From Aequorivita aquimaris (GTDB lineage: Bacteria; Bacteroidota; Bacteroidia; Flavobacteriales; Flavobacteriaceae): a stretch of 46,154 nucleotides of DNA. Each line of letters begins with the position of its first letter. Within the stretch, counting starts at the first letter, position 1. The position numbers were made by a program, and so were the translations under genes. The notes under the pieces were generated by a model. The model was not told where the DNA came from, searched no databases, and was given only the letters and a program-made list of their open reading frames with translations. The DNA is taken from assembly GCF_001573155.1 (NCBI RefSeq), contig NZ_JRWG01000013.1, positions 1-46,154 on the forward strand, in the 5' to 3' direction. Of this stretch, positions 1 to 9,660 are shown in pieces.

Positions 1-490
1 ACGAAATAGGGGTTGGGATGGGCATTGACGCCATTGTCCGCATCGGCCTGGCTGCCATGGTAGGTAATGTTGTAGCCCGAGGAGGGCTCGCCGTCGAGCA
101 CCAGGGAGTTGAACTCCACCGCAAGGTCAACGAACTCCCCGCCATCCCCGTCGGAATCGCAGTAGCTCGCGTTCACGGGAACGATCCCAGCGATCGCGCG
201 GCTGAAGTAGATGCGGAAGTCCGTAAGGTCGAAACAGCTCCCGCTGTTGTCCTCGATCCGCGCATAGATCGTCTGCGGCGAGGGGGGGACGATGATGTGC
301 ACCCCGCCGAGGATCTCGTTGACATCGTCAAAACTGTCCTGGTAGCTCTGGTAGTACTTTATCGTGAAAAGCGCCGGGTCCTGGGCACCAAGTATGTTCG
401 CGTCGTTGTCCGTCAGGTTGAAGACACCCGCGGTAGTGCCGTAGTCGCACTGGTAAAGATCGACCGCAGGGTTCGCAATGGGCTGGGGTC
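1..490. other. GC-rich segment inside a single reading frame
   Basis: Hand counts give about 58-65% GC in the 60-base lines starting at 1, 61, 241 and 421. The lines starting at 541, 601 and 661 give 33-42%. The switch occurs near base 490, inside the minus-strand repeat protein and close to a repeat-unit boundary. The reading frame and the repeat pattern continue across it. It may be a repeat block acquired from a high-GC relative, or an assembly join between two similar repeat genes. Confidence 0.75.
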
Positions 491-1817
491 CCAATATTAA
501 ATTAAACTGTGTGGTAGCAAAACATCCAGTACTAATATTATTTTGTACTCGGGCAAAAATGAAAATTGACCCAGTAACTATATAAGGCTGTGGCAATGCG
601 TTAATACCAGCAATAGCATCAGCGGGATTATCGTGATAAGTGACAGTGTATTCCAAGGGATTTTGTCCGTTTAGAATTATAGTGTCAAACGTGGTATTAA
701 GATTAATGGGTTCTTGACCATTTCCACCTATATCACATAATCTATGAGGGCTTGGAGGAGCAGTTGCCGTAGCTGACGCGAAAGTAATTTCAAAAGAATC
801 AATAGCATAACAAGTGGCATTTGGCTCTTCTATTCTAACCCAAATGGTTTCAGAGGAACCAACTATTGGGTAAGCATTGGCTGGAACAATAGGATTTGTT
901 CCGTCCATAGCCTCTAATTGACTATGGTGATAGGTAATATTAAATAAAGGATCCTGAGTACCCCGAACGTCATCATCATTTTCGGTCAAATCGAAAATAC
1001 CCGGACTTGTACCATCATCGCATATATAAAGGTCTTGAGGAGGACTTGCAATTACGGGCTGCGGATAAAAAATTACATCAAAAAATTCTGAGTCGGTAAC
1101 ACCTAAAGGCAAGTAAATTTCGGCTTTGTAATTGCCAGTGGTTGTAACAGCTAAGGTTGGAGAGGTTTCAGCTGGTACAAAAGGAGAAAAAGTTCCAGAT
1201 CCTATAGGGTTTTCAAAAAACCATTGATACCCTAGTGCATTTGGATTAGTAGCATCCAATATTTCAGTATCTCCATCACAGGCAACAGTTTGTACAATGG
1301 AACAATCAAAAGCATCTGGGTCTCCAAAAGTTAAATTAAAAATATCTGCCGTAGAACTAAACCTATCTACAACAATTATAACTTCATCGCCAGGGACCAA
1401 GCTCAAGAATTGAACCTGTCCATCACCTACTGCAGTTTCACAAAAGTCGGTTGCAGTAAGGTTTAATCCTGTATCATATTCGCCCGCGGCTGGGGCATCA
1501 TAACTTGCTCTATCTGCAACGCCAAGATTATTACAATCGGCATTTACCCAAACCGCAAAATCGTAATCTACATTCCCTGTCGGTTCAATTTGAAAAGTAA
1601 AATTAGTAGCTTGAATAATAGCTAACCGAAACCAGATAGTACGCGTACCTTGCAGTGTTTGACAACCCGTATTAATAGTTATTGGGGAAGGGTCTACAGC
1701 ATTGTTCTGCAAACCATCTTGACTGTCACAAATAGGGATCAAAATATCACAAACCTGTGCTTGTGCAGTGGACAATGTTATTAAGGAGAGTACAAGTAAT
1801 AGTAATGTCTTTTTCAT
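1..1817 (-). CDS. Large exported repeat protein, likely T9SS substrate (3' end outside window)
   Basis: Read on the minus strand from ATG at 1817, the frame stays open to the left edge: 605 codons, partial at the C-terminus. The product starts with a clear signal peptide (MKKTLLLLVLSL, cleavage near AQAQ). A beta-rich N-terminal region to about residue 190 is followed by an Ig-like stretch. Homologous units of about 95 residues then follow, each with a C-D-x-x-G...FDLT-type start (near residues 266, 359, 457, 551), a TYH/KYY motif and an ending like V/A-R-I-E...C. Such repeats are usual in large flavobacterial surface proteins carrying a type B type IX sorting domain, but that domain would lie outside the window. 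From about residue 443 onward codons become strongly GC-rich with no change of frame. It lies 34 nt downstream of the small secreted protein and is probably co-transcribed with it. Confidence 0.85.
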   Translation of the reverse strand, partial: MKKTLLLLVLSLITLSTAQAQVCDILIPICDSQDGLQNNAVDPSPITINTGCQTLQGTRTIWFRLAIIQATNFTFQIEPTGNVDYDFAVWVNADCNNLGVADRASYDAPAAGEYDTGLNLTATDFCETAVGDGQVQFLSLVPGDEVIIVVDRFSSTADIFNLTFGDPDAFDCSIVQTVACDGDTEILDATNPNALGYQWFFENPIGSGTFSPFVPAETSPTLAVTTTGNYKAEIYLPLGVTDSEFFDVIFYPQPVIASPPQDLYICDDGTSPGIFDLTENDDDVRGTQDPLFNITYHHSQLEAMDGTNPIVPANAYPIVGSSETIWVRIEEPNATCYAIDSFEITFASATATAPPSPHRLCDIGGNGQEPINLNTTFDTIILNGQNPLEYTVTYHDNPADAIAGINALPQPYIVTGSIFIFARVQNNISTGCFATTQFNLILGPQPIANPAVDLYQCDYGTTAGVFNLTDNDANILGAQDPALFTIKYYQSYQDSFDDVNEILGGVHIIVPPSPQTIYARIEDNSGSCFDLTDFRIYFSRAIAGIVPVNASYCDSDGDGGEFVDLAVEFNSLVLDGEPSSGYNITYHGSQADADNGVNAHPNPYF

Positions 1818-1851
1818 TGAGGGGATGTTAATTCAAATTGTAGGTTTTTAA

Positions 1852-2181
1852 CTATATTTTACGGAAGGCGATTTTTTTCACTTCCACTTCATCGATCAAA
1901 AATCGTATTTCATAGGTTCCGTTTTCCAAAAAAGAAAAATCAGCTTTAACCATTTGAAGACCTTCATTTTTGCTTATTTCTTTTGTGGATACATCAATAT
2001 CATTACGACTTATTATATATTTAATCGTACTCGCATCTGAAAATTCAAAATTTAAAAGTGCGCTAGAAGAAACCTCAGAAGGTTCCATTGAAATTGTTGA
2101 GCTATAATCTGTATTATTGTTTTCCTGCCCATAAACAAAGGAAACTAGTAGAAAGGCAATTAAAGTGAGGAGCTTTTTCAT
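1852..2181 (-). CDS. Small secreted protein resembling an isolated T9SS C-terminal domain
   Basis: 109 residues. An N-terminal signal peptide (MKKLLTLIAFLLVSFVYGQ) is followed by about 90 residues of predicted beta strands. The end pattern, L-x-N-G-T-Y-E-I-R-F then a K-K-I strand, resembles the last strands of type A type IX sorting domains (GxYxxxI...xKIxx). There is no room for a cargo domain, so the protein would be little more than a signal peptide plus a beta-sandwich. It lies directly upstream of the large repeat protein on the same strand, suggesting a functional pair. The domain resemblance is by eye and weak. Otherwise it is an uncharacterised secreted protein. Confidence 0.65.
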   Translation of the reverse strand: MKKLLTLIAFLLVSFVYGQENNNTDYSSTISMEPSEVSSSALLNFEFSDASTIKYIISRNDIDVSTKEISKNEGLQMVKADFSFLENGTYEIRFLIDEVEVKKIAFRKI

Positions 2182-2290
2182 AGTGTTTTGAATAAATTTT
2201 TTGCGAAAATTAAGAAAATTTTATGAAAGTAGCTGGTTTAAAGCCTTAAAAATAAGAACTTCGACTTTTCACTACCAAAATGCTATTGCG

Positions 2291-2298
2291 TATCTTTG
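2291..2298 (+). promoter_or_regulatory. Candidate -7 element of folE promoter
   Basis: TATCTTTG matches the Bacteroidota -7 consensus TAnnTTTG. It lies 25 bp before the folE ATG. A T-rich stretch around 2265-2269 could serve as a poor -33 element. It predicts a short leader of about 20 nt. Confidence 0.5.
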
Positions 2299-2322
2299 CA
2301 GGCTTATTACATAATTTATTAG

Positions 2323-3000
2323 ATGGATTTAGAAAAACAACTAAAAGAGATTGAAGCAATGGGAAACGACCACATAGGCAGTTCCACCGAAACCCCTATG
2401 CGTACCGATGCTTTTGAGCTAAGTGATATTGAAAAAATTGCAAGTATCAAAAAAGATGTACAAAACATCATGCATACGTTAGGCCTCGATCTTAGTGATG
2501 ATAGTTTAAAAGGAACACCTACCCGCGTGGCAAAAATGTTTGTACAAGAAATTTTTGGCGGGCTTCATCCAGACAGAAGACCCAAAGCCTCTACTTTTGA
2601 AAATAAATACAAGTACCAAGAAATGTTGGTAGAAAAAAACATTACCCTCTACTCCACTTGCGAACATCATTTGTTACCAATCGTTGGCAAAGCACATATT
2701 GCCTACATATCTAATGGCACTGTAGTGGGACTTTCAAAAATGAACCGGATTGTAGATTATTATGCCAAGAGGCCGCAAGTCCAGGAACGACTTACAATGC
2801 AAATAGTGAAAGAATTACAACAGGTTCTGGGCACTGAAGACGTAGCCTGTGTTATTGACGCCAAGCACCTTTGCGTCAATTCCCGTGGTATTCGGGATAT
2901 TGACAGCAGTACCGTGACTAGCGAATTTGGCGGTGCTTTTAAAAACGTTGAAACACGTAGGGAGTTTTTGGATTACATAAAGCTTGACACAGAGTTTTAA
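2323..3000 (+). CDS. folE: GTP cyclohydrolase I (type IA)
   Basis: 225 residues, usual length. The enzyme converts GTP to 7,8-dihydroneopterin triphosphate, the entry to folate and, through QueD/QueE, to queuosine. The zinc ligands of the family are visible: C113 and H116 in S-T-C-E-H-H-L-L-P, and C184 in H-L-C-V-N-S-R-G. The conserved G-T-P-x-R-V-A-K motif is at residues 64-71. The ATG lies just after a TAnnTTTG promoter element. Its 3' end runs directly into cysS. A queE gene elsewhere in the window uses the same precursor pathway. Confidence 0.97.
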   Translation: MDLEKQLKEIEAMGNDHIGSSTETPMRTDAFELSDIEKIASIKKDVQNIMHTLGLDLSDDSLKGTPTRVAKMFVQEIFGGLHPDRRPKASTFENKYKYQEMLVEKNITLYSTCEHHLLPIVGKAHIAYISNGTVVGLSKMNRIVDYYAKRPQVQERLTMQIVKELQQVLGTEDVACVIDAKHLCVNSRGIRDIDSSTVTSEFGGAFKNVETRREFLDYIKLDTEF

Positions 3001-3043
3001 AAGCCAATTCCAAAGGAAAATCTCTAACCTGAAACCCGAAAAA

Positions 3044-4519
3044 TTGAAACAGCACGAACTTTTTATATACAATTCCCTTTCAAAAAAGAAAGAAAAATTC
3101 ACTCCAATACATAAAGATGCAGTAGGAATGTACGTTTGCGGCCCTACCGTTTACAGCAATGTGCATTTGGGCAACTGTCGTACTTTTCTATCGTTTGATT
3201 TGGTTTTTCGGTATCTAAAACATTTGGGATACAAAGTACGATACGTGCGCAATATTACCGATGCTGGACATCTTGAAAATGATGGAGAGAGCGGTGATGA
3301 CCCAATCCTTAAAAAAGCGCGAATCGAGCAATTGGAGCCTATGGAAGTGGTTCAAAAATATACGGTAGATTTCCATACCATTATGGCAAAATTCAACGCG
3401 TTGCCACCCAGTATAGAACCAACCGCTACAGGCCATATTTATGAGCAAATCCATATTGTTGAAAAAATTATTGAAGAAGGTCTTGCCTACGAAAAAAACG
3501 GCTCAGTTTATTTTGACGTTTTAAAATTCAACGAAACAAACAATTACGGAAAACTCAGCGGAAGGCAAATTGAAGATATGATTGCCAACACCCGCGAGCT
3601 AGCCGCACAGACCGACAAAAAGAACCCACAAGATTTTGCCCTTTGGAAAAAAGCCGAGCCCCAGCACATTATGCGCTGGCCATCGCCATGGGGGATGGGT
3701 TTTCCGGGGTGGCATTTGGAATGTACCGCAATGAGCACCAAATATTTGGGAAACAATTTTGATATACACGGCGGCGGAATGGACTTGAAATTTCCGCACC
3801 ACGAATGCGAAATAGCGCAAGCGGAAGCCTGCAACCATACTTCGCCAGTAAATTATTGGATGCACGCCAATATGCTTACCCTTAATGGCAAAAAAATGTC
3901 CAAATCTACCAGAAACTTTATTCTTCCGATGGATATGTTTACGGGTGACAACGATATATTGAGCAAGCCATTTTCGCCAACGGTTACCAAATTCTTTATG
4001 TACCAGGCGCACTACCGAAGTATTCTCGATTTCAGCAGTGAGGCTTTGGAAGCTTCGGAAAAAGGATTTAACCGTTTGATGGATGCGCATAGAATGCTGA
4101 ATGAAATTACTATATCAGAAAAAAGCACTCTAGATATAAAAAGCTGGGTTAAGGCTTGCTATGATGCAATGAATGACGATTTCAACAGCCCGATTTTAAT
4201 AGCGCATCTTTTTGAAGCAGTAAAATTTGTAAATTCCCTAAAAGAGGAAAAAGAAACCATTTCGGCAGAAGATTTGGAATTGCTAAAACAAACAATAGAC
4301 GACTTTCTTTTCGATGTTTTAGGGTTGGAAGATAATGTTTCAGAAAATTCACAGGATGGCGAAAAGCTTACCGCTGCGGTTGAGCTTCTTATACAATTGC
4401 GCAATACGGCCCGCGCCAATAAAGATTTCGCAATGAGCGATAAAATTCGCGATGAACTGGCCTCAAAAGGGATCCAGTTGAAGGACGGGAAGGACGGGAC
4501 TACTTTTTCATTAAATTAA
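3044..4519 (+). CDS. cysS: Cysteinyl-tRNA synthetase
   Basis: Class I aminoacyl-tRNA synthetase that charges tRNA-Cys. It contains the zinc-site start C-G-P-T-V-Y, the HIGH-type signature H-L-G-N, and G-K-K-M-S-K-S before the anticodon-binding C-terminal part. An in-frame ATG at 2984 would overlap the last 17 bp of folE and add 20 residues that look unlike the family. The TTG at 3044 gives 491 residues starting a few residues before the I-Y-N-S-L motif where relatives begin, so I prefer it. The ATG remains possible through translational coupling. yidD follows after one base. Confidence 0.93.
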   Translation: MKQHELFIYNSLSKKKEKFTPIHKDAVGMYVCGPTVYSNVHLGNCRTFLSFDLVFRYLKHLGYKVRYVRNITDAGHLENDGESGDDPILKKARIEQLEPMEVVQKYTVDFHTIMAKFNALPPSIEPTATGHIYEQIHIVEKIIEEGLAYEKNGSVYFDVLKFNETNNYGKLSGRQIEDMIANTRELAAQTDKKNPQDFALWKKAEPQHIMRWPSPWGMGFPGWHLECTAMSTKYLGNNFDIHGGGMDLKFPHHECEIAQAEACNHTSPVNYWMHANMLTLNGKKMSKSTRNFILPMDMFTGDNDILSKPFSPTVTKFFMYQAHYRSILDFSSEALEASEKGFNRLMDAHRMLNEITISEKSTLDIKSWVKACYDAMNDDFNSPILIAHLFEAVKFVNSLKEEKETISAEDLELLKQTIDDFLFDVLGLEDNVSENSQDGEKLTAAVELLIQLRNTARANKDFAMSDKIRDELASKGIQLKDGKDGTTFSLN

Positions 4520-4520
4520 T

Positions 4521-4760
4521 TTGGGTTTGAAAAAAATACTCACATATCCTTTCATTCTTTTGATCAAGGGATATCAAAATTTTATTTCACCCTTAACGCC
4601 CGACACTTGCCGCTACTCGCCTACCTGCTCACATTACGCGGTAGAGGCCTTACAGACCCACGGCCTACTGAAAGGCGGCTGGCTTGCGGCAAAACGTATT
4701 GCCAGTTGCAATCCTTGGGGTGGCTCGGGTTACGACCCCGTTCCCCCGAAAAAGAATTAA
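4521..4760 (+). CDS. yidD: Membrane protein insertion efficiency factor YidD
   Basis: 79 residues, the family's usual size. Small amphipathic inner-membrane-associated protein that helps YidC-dependent insertion. The family signature is visible: Y-Q-x-x-I-S-P-L-x-P-x-x-C-R-Y-x-P-T-C-S-x-Y, then H-G-x-x-x-G-x-W-L-x-x-x-R-I and C-x-P-W-G-G-S-G-x-D-P-V-P. The start is TTG at 4521, one base after the cysS stop, or TTG at 4527. No ATG is available. The tight spacing suggests translation coupled to cysS. Confidence 0.93.
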   Translation: MGLKKILTYPFILLIKGYQNFISPLTPDTCRYSPTCSHYAVEALQTHGLLKGGWLAAKRIASCNPWGGSGYDPVPPKKN

Positions 4761-4792
4761 TACTATGGCGCTCCATACTTTTTCGCTTTTGC

Positions 4793-4800
4793 TATCTTTA
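4793..4800 (+). promoter_or_regulatory. Candidate -7 element of lgt
   Basis: TATCTTTA differs from TAnnTTTG only in the last base and lies 24 bp before the lgt ATG. No convincing -33 element is seen. lgt could also be read from the upstream operon. Confidence 0.35.
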
Positions 4801-4823
4801 CACAGCTTTTTAAAAACTCCAAT

Positions 4824-5759
4824 ATGCACTATCTAAGTTTTACCTGGAATCCTTCTGAAGGGATTGACCTTGGTTTTTTTATGATCCGTTACTACAGTTT
4901 AATGTTCGTCGTGGCATTTACACTGGGCTGGATTCTCACCAAAAAGATTTACGAACGCGAAAAACTACCGCAGGAAAAACTGGACAGCCTTTTTATTTAT
5001 ATGGTCGTGGCCGTATTGGTGGGTGCACGATTGGGTCATGTTATCTTTTACCAGCCCGAACTTTTTGTGCAGGATCCGCTTTCGGTCTTTTTGCCGATAC
5101 AAACCGTGCCCGAATTTGAATTTACGGGCTTCCAAGGATTGGCAAGCCACGGAGCGGCGATTGCTATTGTGATAGCCATGTACTATTACAGTAAAAAAGT
5201 AATCCAAAAACCTATTTTATGGATTTTGGACCGCATCATCATTGCTGTGGCCGCAGGCGGTGTTTTTGTACGCATTGGCAATTTTATGAATTCCGAAATC
5301 ATCGGGAAGCCATCGGGCGATTTTCCATTGGGTGTTCGTTTTGTGCATGAAGGCATCCGCAAGCAAGAAGCGGTGCAGGCCACGGGCATTCAGGACCCGG
5401 CAAAGGCTTATGACGCCATTGTGCACAACCCGCAATTTGCCGAACTGCTAAACAGCGTGCCTTTCAGGCACCCGGCGCAATTGTATGAAGCGGCCGGCTA
5501 TGTAATTGTGTTTTTGGTATGCTGGTATCTGTATTGGAAAACCGAACGCAGAAAGCAGATTGGCTACATTTTCGGGGTGTTTTTGATACTACTTTTTATG
5601 GTTCGCTTTTTGGTTGAATTTGTAAAGGAAAGCCAGGGCGGGTTTGAGTCGTTACTAGGACTGCTCTCAACGGGACAGTGGCTAAGTGTTCCTTTTATAA
5701 TTGCTGGTATTTATATCATGTGGAAAGCCTCAAAAAAACCAATTGTTGAATTAAATTAA
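4824..5759 (+). CDS. lgt: Prolipoprotein diacylglyceryl transferase
   Basis: 311 residues, polytopic inner-membrane enzyme with about seven membrane segments. It transfers diacylglycerol from phosphatidylglycerol to the lipobox cysteine of prolipoproteins. Family motifs are visible: G-A-R-L-G-H in the second segment, G-L-A-S-H-G-A in the third, the signature R-I-G-N-F-M-N-S-E-I-I-G-K-P, and H-P-A-Q-L-Y-E near the C-terminal half. The next gene encodes a probable lipoprotein, and several other predicted lipoproteins in the window would be substrates. Confidence 0.96.
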   Translation: MHYLSFTWNPSEGIDLGFFMIRYYSLMFVVAFTLGWILTKKIYEREKLPQEKLDSLFIYMVVAVLVGARLGHVIFYQPELFVQDPLSVFLPIQTVPEFEFTGFQGLASHGAAIAIVIAMYYYSKKVIQKPILWILDRIIIAVAAGGVFVRIGNFMNSEIIGKPSGDFPLGVRFVHEGIRKQEAVQATGIQDPAKAYDAIVHNPQFAELLNSVPFRHPAQLYEAAGYVIVFLVCWYLYWKTERRKQIGYIFGVFLILLFMVRFLVEFVKESQGGFESLLGLLSTGQWLSVPFIIAGIYIMWKASKKPIVELN

Positions 5760-5817
5760 GTATAAATTCACGAATACATTATTTTCTGAATTTGTGATGT
5801 ATTAAATATTTTTTTAA

Positions 5818-6315
5818 ATGAAAAAAATACTTATTTCCGCAGTAATTGCTGCATCCATTCTTTCATTTTATAATTGTAAAGACAAGACTTCTTCCGAAGA
5901 AAAAAGTCTTACCAAGGAAATTACTTTCACAAAAGAAGGCGAACTCCAGCTTATGAAGGCTGGCACCGATTCAATCATCGCATCGCTGGACATCGAAATT
6001 GCCGACGACGACTATCAAACCGAAACGGGTCTTATGTACCGCAACTCGCTGGGCAAGGATCAGGGCATGCTTTTCGTTTTTAAGGATGTGCAGCGCCGTT
6101 CTTTCTATATGAAGAATACAAAAATACCGCTGGATATTATTTATCTGAACGGCGATAAGGAAGTTGTGAACATCCAAAAGAACGCCAAACCGTTTGACGA
6201 AACTTCCCTTCCGTCCGAAGCTGCTTCGCAATACGTTTTGGAGGTGAATGCCGGCCTGACCGATGCGTGGAATCTAAAGAACGGCGACCGCATCCGCTTT
6301 TCAACTTCAAAATAA
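5818..6315 (+). CDS. DUF192 family lipoprotein
   Basis: 165 residues. A hydrophobic leader ends in S-F-Y-N-C, a relaxed lipobox that would place the acylated cysteine at residue 20. The DUF192 core follows: A-D-D-D-Y-Q-T-E-T-G-L-M-Y-R, then G-M-L-F-V-F, then F-Y-M-K-N-T-K-I-P-L-D-I-I-Y, and Y-V-L-E-V-N-A-G near the end. The biochemical role of DUF192 is not established. Proteins of this kind are exported and beta-rich. It lies 58 bp after lgt and ends before a strong bidirectional terminator. Confidence 0.88.
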   Translation: MKKILISAVIAASILSFYNCKDKTSSEEKSLTKEITFTKEGELQLMKAGTDSIIASLDIEIADDDYQTETGLMYRNSLGKDQGMLFVFKDVQRRSFYMKNTKIPLDIIYLNGDKEVVNIQKNAKPFDETSLPSEAASQYVLEVNAGLTDAWNLKNGDRIRFSTSK

Positions 6316-6390
6316 ATCTCTTCATTTAAAACAATTAACACTTGGGGCCACGCCGCATACTGCCCCAAAGATTGTACTTTTTCGCATAAA

Positions 6391-6423
6391 AAAAGACCTT
6401 TCCAAAAAATGGAAAGGTCTTTT
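6391..6423. terminator. Bidirectional terminator between DUF192 gene and secDF
   Basis: A perfect 13-bp inverted repeat (AAAAGACCTTTCC at 6391-6403, its complement at 6411-6423) encloses a 7-nt A-rich loop. A/T runs sit on both sides, so it can end transcription of both converging genes. Confidence 0.9.
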
Positions 6424-6444
6424 AATATTTCAGAAGAATGAGAA

Positions 6445-9400
6445 CTAGGCTTCCAGCGCTGGCTCAGCTTCCTCTTTCTTATCAATCAGATCCTCAACTT
6501 TCTTACGTTTTACGGTATCGTACATAATTGGCGTAGCGATAAACAACGATGAATAAGTACCGACCAAAATACCCACGATAATCGCGAATAACAGCCCACG
6601 TATAGATTCTGCGCCCAAGAAGAACATACTCAACAATACGATAAGCGTGGTGAACGAGGTGTTCAACGTTCTACTTAAGGTACTGCTCAAGGCTACATCT
6701 ATAATTCGGTTCATTTTCCATCCCGGGTGTTCCCCAAAGTATTCACGAATACGGTCGAACACGATAACGGTATCATTCAGCGAGTACCCGATTACCGTTA
6801 GAATGGCCGCAATAAACGCTTGGTCTATTTCCATACTGAAAGGCATAAATTTATAGGTAAGCGAGAATACACCCAAAACTATAACCACGTCGTGGAAAAC
6901 TGCCGCAACAGCGCCCAAACTGAATTGCCATCTTCTAAAACGAAGCAAGATATATAGGAAAACTACAACCAACGAACCAAATACTGCCCAGAAGGAGTCT
7001 TTCTTAATATCGTCCGCAATGGTAGGACTTACTTTGTAATACTCCATTCTACCAATAGTTTTTCCTTGGCCGTCGCCCACAAAATCCTCGTAAGTCATTG
7101 TGGTTGGCATATCTTTTTTAACGGTTTCAAATAGCATTCTTTCAATTTCCTCATCTACTTCAGTCCCGGTTTCGTCAACCTTGTATTTAGTAGTAATCTT
7201 CAATTGGTTATCGCCACCATAGGTTTTTGCCTCGGCACTTCCAAAGGTTGCAATAAGGTTGTCCTGTATTTCCTGCGCATTCACATCCTTATTAAAACGC
7301 ACAGTATAGGTACGTCCACCCACAAAGTCAACACCTTGGTTAAGACCATTTATGAAAAGTGATGAAACACTTATCAACAGCATGATGGCAGAAATTACGT
7401 AAGCCATTTTTCGTTTCTTTAGGAAAGAAACGTGAACATTTGTGAAAAGGTTCTTCGTAATTGAAGTAGAGCAAGGCAATGGTTTGCCATTTTTGGTATA
7501 GCTATCAATAAACAATCTTGTGATGAAGATTGCCGTAAACAAGGCTGTGGCAATACCAATCAATAAGGTGGTTGCGAAACCTTGAATAGGTCCGGTTCCG
7601 AAAACCAATAGTATCAAACCAGTAAGACCGGTGGTAATGTTTGCATCCAAAATGGAAGACAACGCATTGTTGAAACCATCTTTAATAGCGTCTTTTTGGG
7701 CTTTTCCTTTTGCAAGCTCTTCCTTGATCCGCTCAAAGATAAGTACGTTTGCATCCACGGACATACCGATGGTCAATACAATACCGGCAATACCTGGAAG
7801 GGTAAGCACGGCCCCAAGGCCCGCCAAAATTCCGAAGATAAACAGGATGTTTACCAATAAAGCAACGTCAGCAAAAAGCCCTGCTTTTCCGTAATAGCCA
7901 ATCATCCACAACAACACCACGAAAAGAGCTATTACAAAGGACATTACCCCGCTATTAATAGCCTCATGACCTAATGTAGGACCTACTACTTCGCCCTGAA
8001 TAATCTCAGCAGATGCAGGAAGTTTACCAGCACGCAATACGTTTGCTAAATCCTGACCCTGGTTTACGGTAAAGTCTCCAGAAATCTGGCTACGTCCACC
8101 AGCAATTGGTCCAGAGGTTACACCTGGTGCTGAATACACAATATTGTCCAGTACAATAGCAATCTGGCTTTGGTTTTCATAGGCATTGCCAGTCATTTGT
8201 TCCCAAACTTTGGCGCCCTGACCGTTCATTTGCATAGAAACTACCACGCGACTTAGATTGTCGTATTCCTGTCTTGCATCTACAACCACACTTCCTCCAA
8301 GGGGCGGAACATTGTCGCGGTTGCTCTTTAAAGCATAAAGTGCGGTCACCTCTTCATTTGACTGTGGTTCCACTTCTGGCAAGCCCCAAACAAATTTTGC
8401 AAAACGTAATTCATTTGGTAACAATGATTTTATTTGTGGGTTACGGAAATAACCGTTGATAGCAGCAGTATCCTTTAATCTGAAAGTAGCAATTACAGGG
8501 CTGCCTTGGTTACCCAAAGAAACCATTTTTGAAAGTATCGGGTTTGCCTTATTATCATCTACCAAAGAATCATTTACATCTTGCCCACCTAAAAGTTTGC
8601 TTACATCATCTTCTTCAGTTTTTGAGGTATCGGCAACAGTGCTTGTAGTATCGGTAATCTTTTCGGTTTCTGAGGCGTTCTTTGCCATTGCTATTTCACC
8701 TGCTTTGGCATCGGCAGCTTGAAGGAAACCTGCTATTTCCTCAAATTTATATACATCCCAGAACTCTAATTGGGCAGTACTTTGAAGCAATTTTTTAACC
8801 CTATCAACATCTTTAGCCCCAGGAAGCTCTACAAGTATTCTTGCAGATTGTCCCAAACGCTGAATGTTCGGCTGGGTTACTCCAAATTTATCAATACGCT
8901 TTCTCAAAACTTCGAAAGCGGAAGTAATGGATTCGTCAATTTTCTTAGAAATAATTGGCTTTACTTGATCATTGGTCATCCCCACATTGATCACGTCCTC
9001 CAAATTCTTGTTGAAGAAAATATCTGGCGAAGCAAGTTCATTCTCGCCCGGAAGCGCTTCAAAAGCCTTGAAGAAAGACTCTAAATAAGTGTCCTGACTA
9101 TTCTTCTGTAGTTCCTTGGCATTCTCCAAAGCTTGGTTAAATGCAGGGTCTTTCGTGTTGTTCGCAAGTCCTTTAAGGATATCTTTTACAGAAACTTCAA
9201 GAATTACGTTAATTCCCCCTTTAAGGTCAAGTCCTTTGTTAAGTTCCTTCTCTTTGGCGGTTTTGTAGTCTATTCCTAAAAATACTGGATTGTTAGCAAC
9301 AGAATCTAGGTAACGTGCTTCAGCATCGTCACGCTCGTGTGGTTCATTTTCAGAAAATTTGCTGTTAGCAAATTCCTTGGCGCTGTCTTCTACTTTGTTC

Positions 9401-9483
9401 GCAACAAACGTAAATGAAAGCTGGTAAATACTCACCAATCCAAAAAGGATAGCGAATACGGTAATCAGTCCTTTGTTTTGCAT
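6445..9483 (-). CDS. secDF: Fused protein translocase subunit SecDF
   Basis: 1012 residues: SecD and SecF joined in one chain, the usual arrangement in Bacteroidota. It drives late, proton-coupled steps of Sec export from the periplasmic face. The SecD half starts with one membrane segment. A large periplasmic region follows, including D-L-K-G-G-I near residue 90 and I-D-K-F-G-V-T-Q-P near 215. A five-helix block carries the family G-P-x-L-G and A-x-V-L-x-L-P-G motifs. The SecF half starts near residue 690 (G-V-D-F-V-G-G-R) and ends with a second block carrying S-L-N-D-T-V-I-V-F-D-R. The charged tail ends in E-P-A-L-E-A. A promoter is visible just upstream. Confidence 0.97.
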   Translation of the reverse strand: MQNKGLITVFAILFGLVSIYQLSFTFVANKVEDSAKEFANSKFSENEPHERDDAEARYLDSVANNPVFLGIDYKTAKEKELNKGLDLKGGINVILEVSVKDILKGLANNTKDPAFNQALENAKELQKNSQDTYLESFFKAFEALPGENELASPDIFFNKNLEDVINVGMTNDQVKPIISKKIDESITSAFEVLRKRIDKFGVTQPNIQRLGQSARILVELPGAKDVDRVKKLLQSTAQLEFWDVYKFEEIAGFLQAADAKAGEIAMAKNASETEKITDTTSTVADTSKTEEDDVSKLLGGQDVNDSLVDDNKANPILSKMVSLGNQGSPVIATFRLKDTAAINGYFRNPQIKSLLPNELRFAKFVWGLPEVEPQSNEEVTALYALKSNRDNVPPLGGSVVVDARQEYDNLSRVVVSMQMNGQGAKVWEQMTGNAYENQSQIAIVLDNIVYSAPGVTSGPIAGGRSQISGDFTVNQGQDLANVLRAGKLPASAEIIQGEVVGPTLGHEAINSGVMSFVIALFVVLLWMIGYYGKAGLFADVALLVNILFIFGILAGLGAVLTLPGIAGIVLTIGMSVDANVLIFERIKEELAKGKAQKDAIKDGFNNALSSILDANITTGLTGLILLVFGTGPIQGFATTLLIGIATALFTAIFITRLFIDSYTKNGKPLPCSTSITKNLFTNVHVSFLKKRKMAYVISAIMLLISVSSLFINGLNQGVDFVGGRTYTVRFNKDVNAQEIQDNLIATFGSAEAKTYGGDNQLKITTKYKVDETGTEVDEEIERMLFETVKKDMPTTMTYEDFVGDGQGKTIGRMEYYKVSPTIADDIKKDSFWAVFGSLVVVFLYILLRFRRWQFSLGAVAAVFHDVVIVLGVFSLTYKFMPFSMEIDQAFIAAILTVIGYSLNDTVIVFDRIREYFGEHPGWKMNRIIDVALSSTLSRTLNTSFTTLIVLLSMFFLGAESIRGLLFAIIVGILVGTYSSLFIATPIMYDTVKRKKVEDLIDKKEEAEPALEA

Positions 9484-9520
9484 GTTTATATTTTTTGGTC
9501 AGATTTTTTTTAAAATCGGG

Positions 9521-9551
9521 CAAATATATGATTTGCTGTAATATCTGACAA
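9521..9551 (-). promoter_or_regulatory. secDF promoter
   Basis: On the minus strand ATTG is followed after 20 bp by TATATTTG (complement of 9521-9528). This fits the Bacteroidota consensus TTG, 17-23 bp, TAnnTTTG. It lies about 38 bp before the secDF start codon. Confidence 0.6.
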
Positions 9552-9580
9552 TTATAGGGGTTATTTTAAAATTAGTTTTG

Positions 9581-9609
9581 TGGCTTTGGGAATAAAGTGA
9601 CCAAAGCCA
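9581..9609. terminator. Terminator-like hairpin downstream of the 9661-10272 gene
   Basis: A perfect 9-bp inverted repeat, TGGCTTTGG / CCAAAGCCA, has an 11-nt loop. The T-tract follows on the plus side, while the gene it could serve is on the minus strand, where the following sequence is only moderately T-rich. Confidence 0.45.
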
Positions 9610-9660
9610 TTTTTTCAAAGTGTAAACTTTTCACCTTAAAAAATATCGTGAAGATTTGTT

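Noticed and set aside
18-500. 160-codon plus-strand reading frame in the GC-rich left end
   Set aside because: The minus-strand frame of the repeat protein is open through the whole region and matches its repeats. The plus frame is a shadow favoured by high GC.
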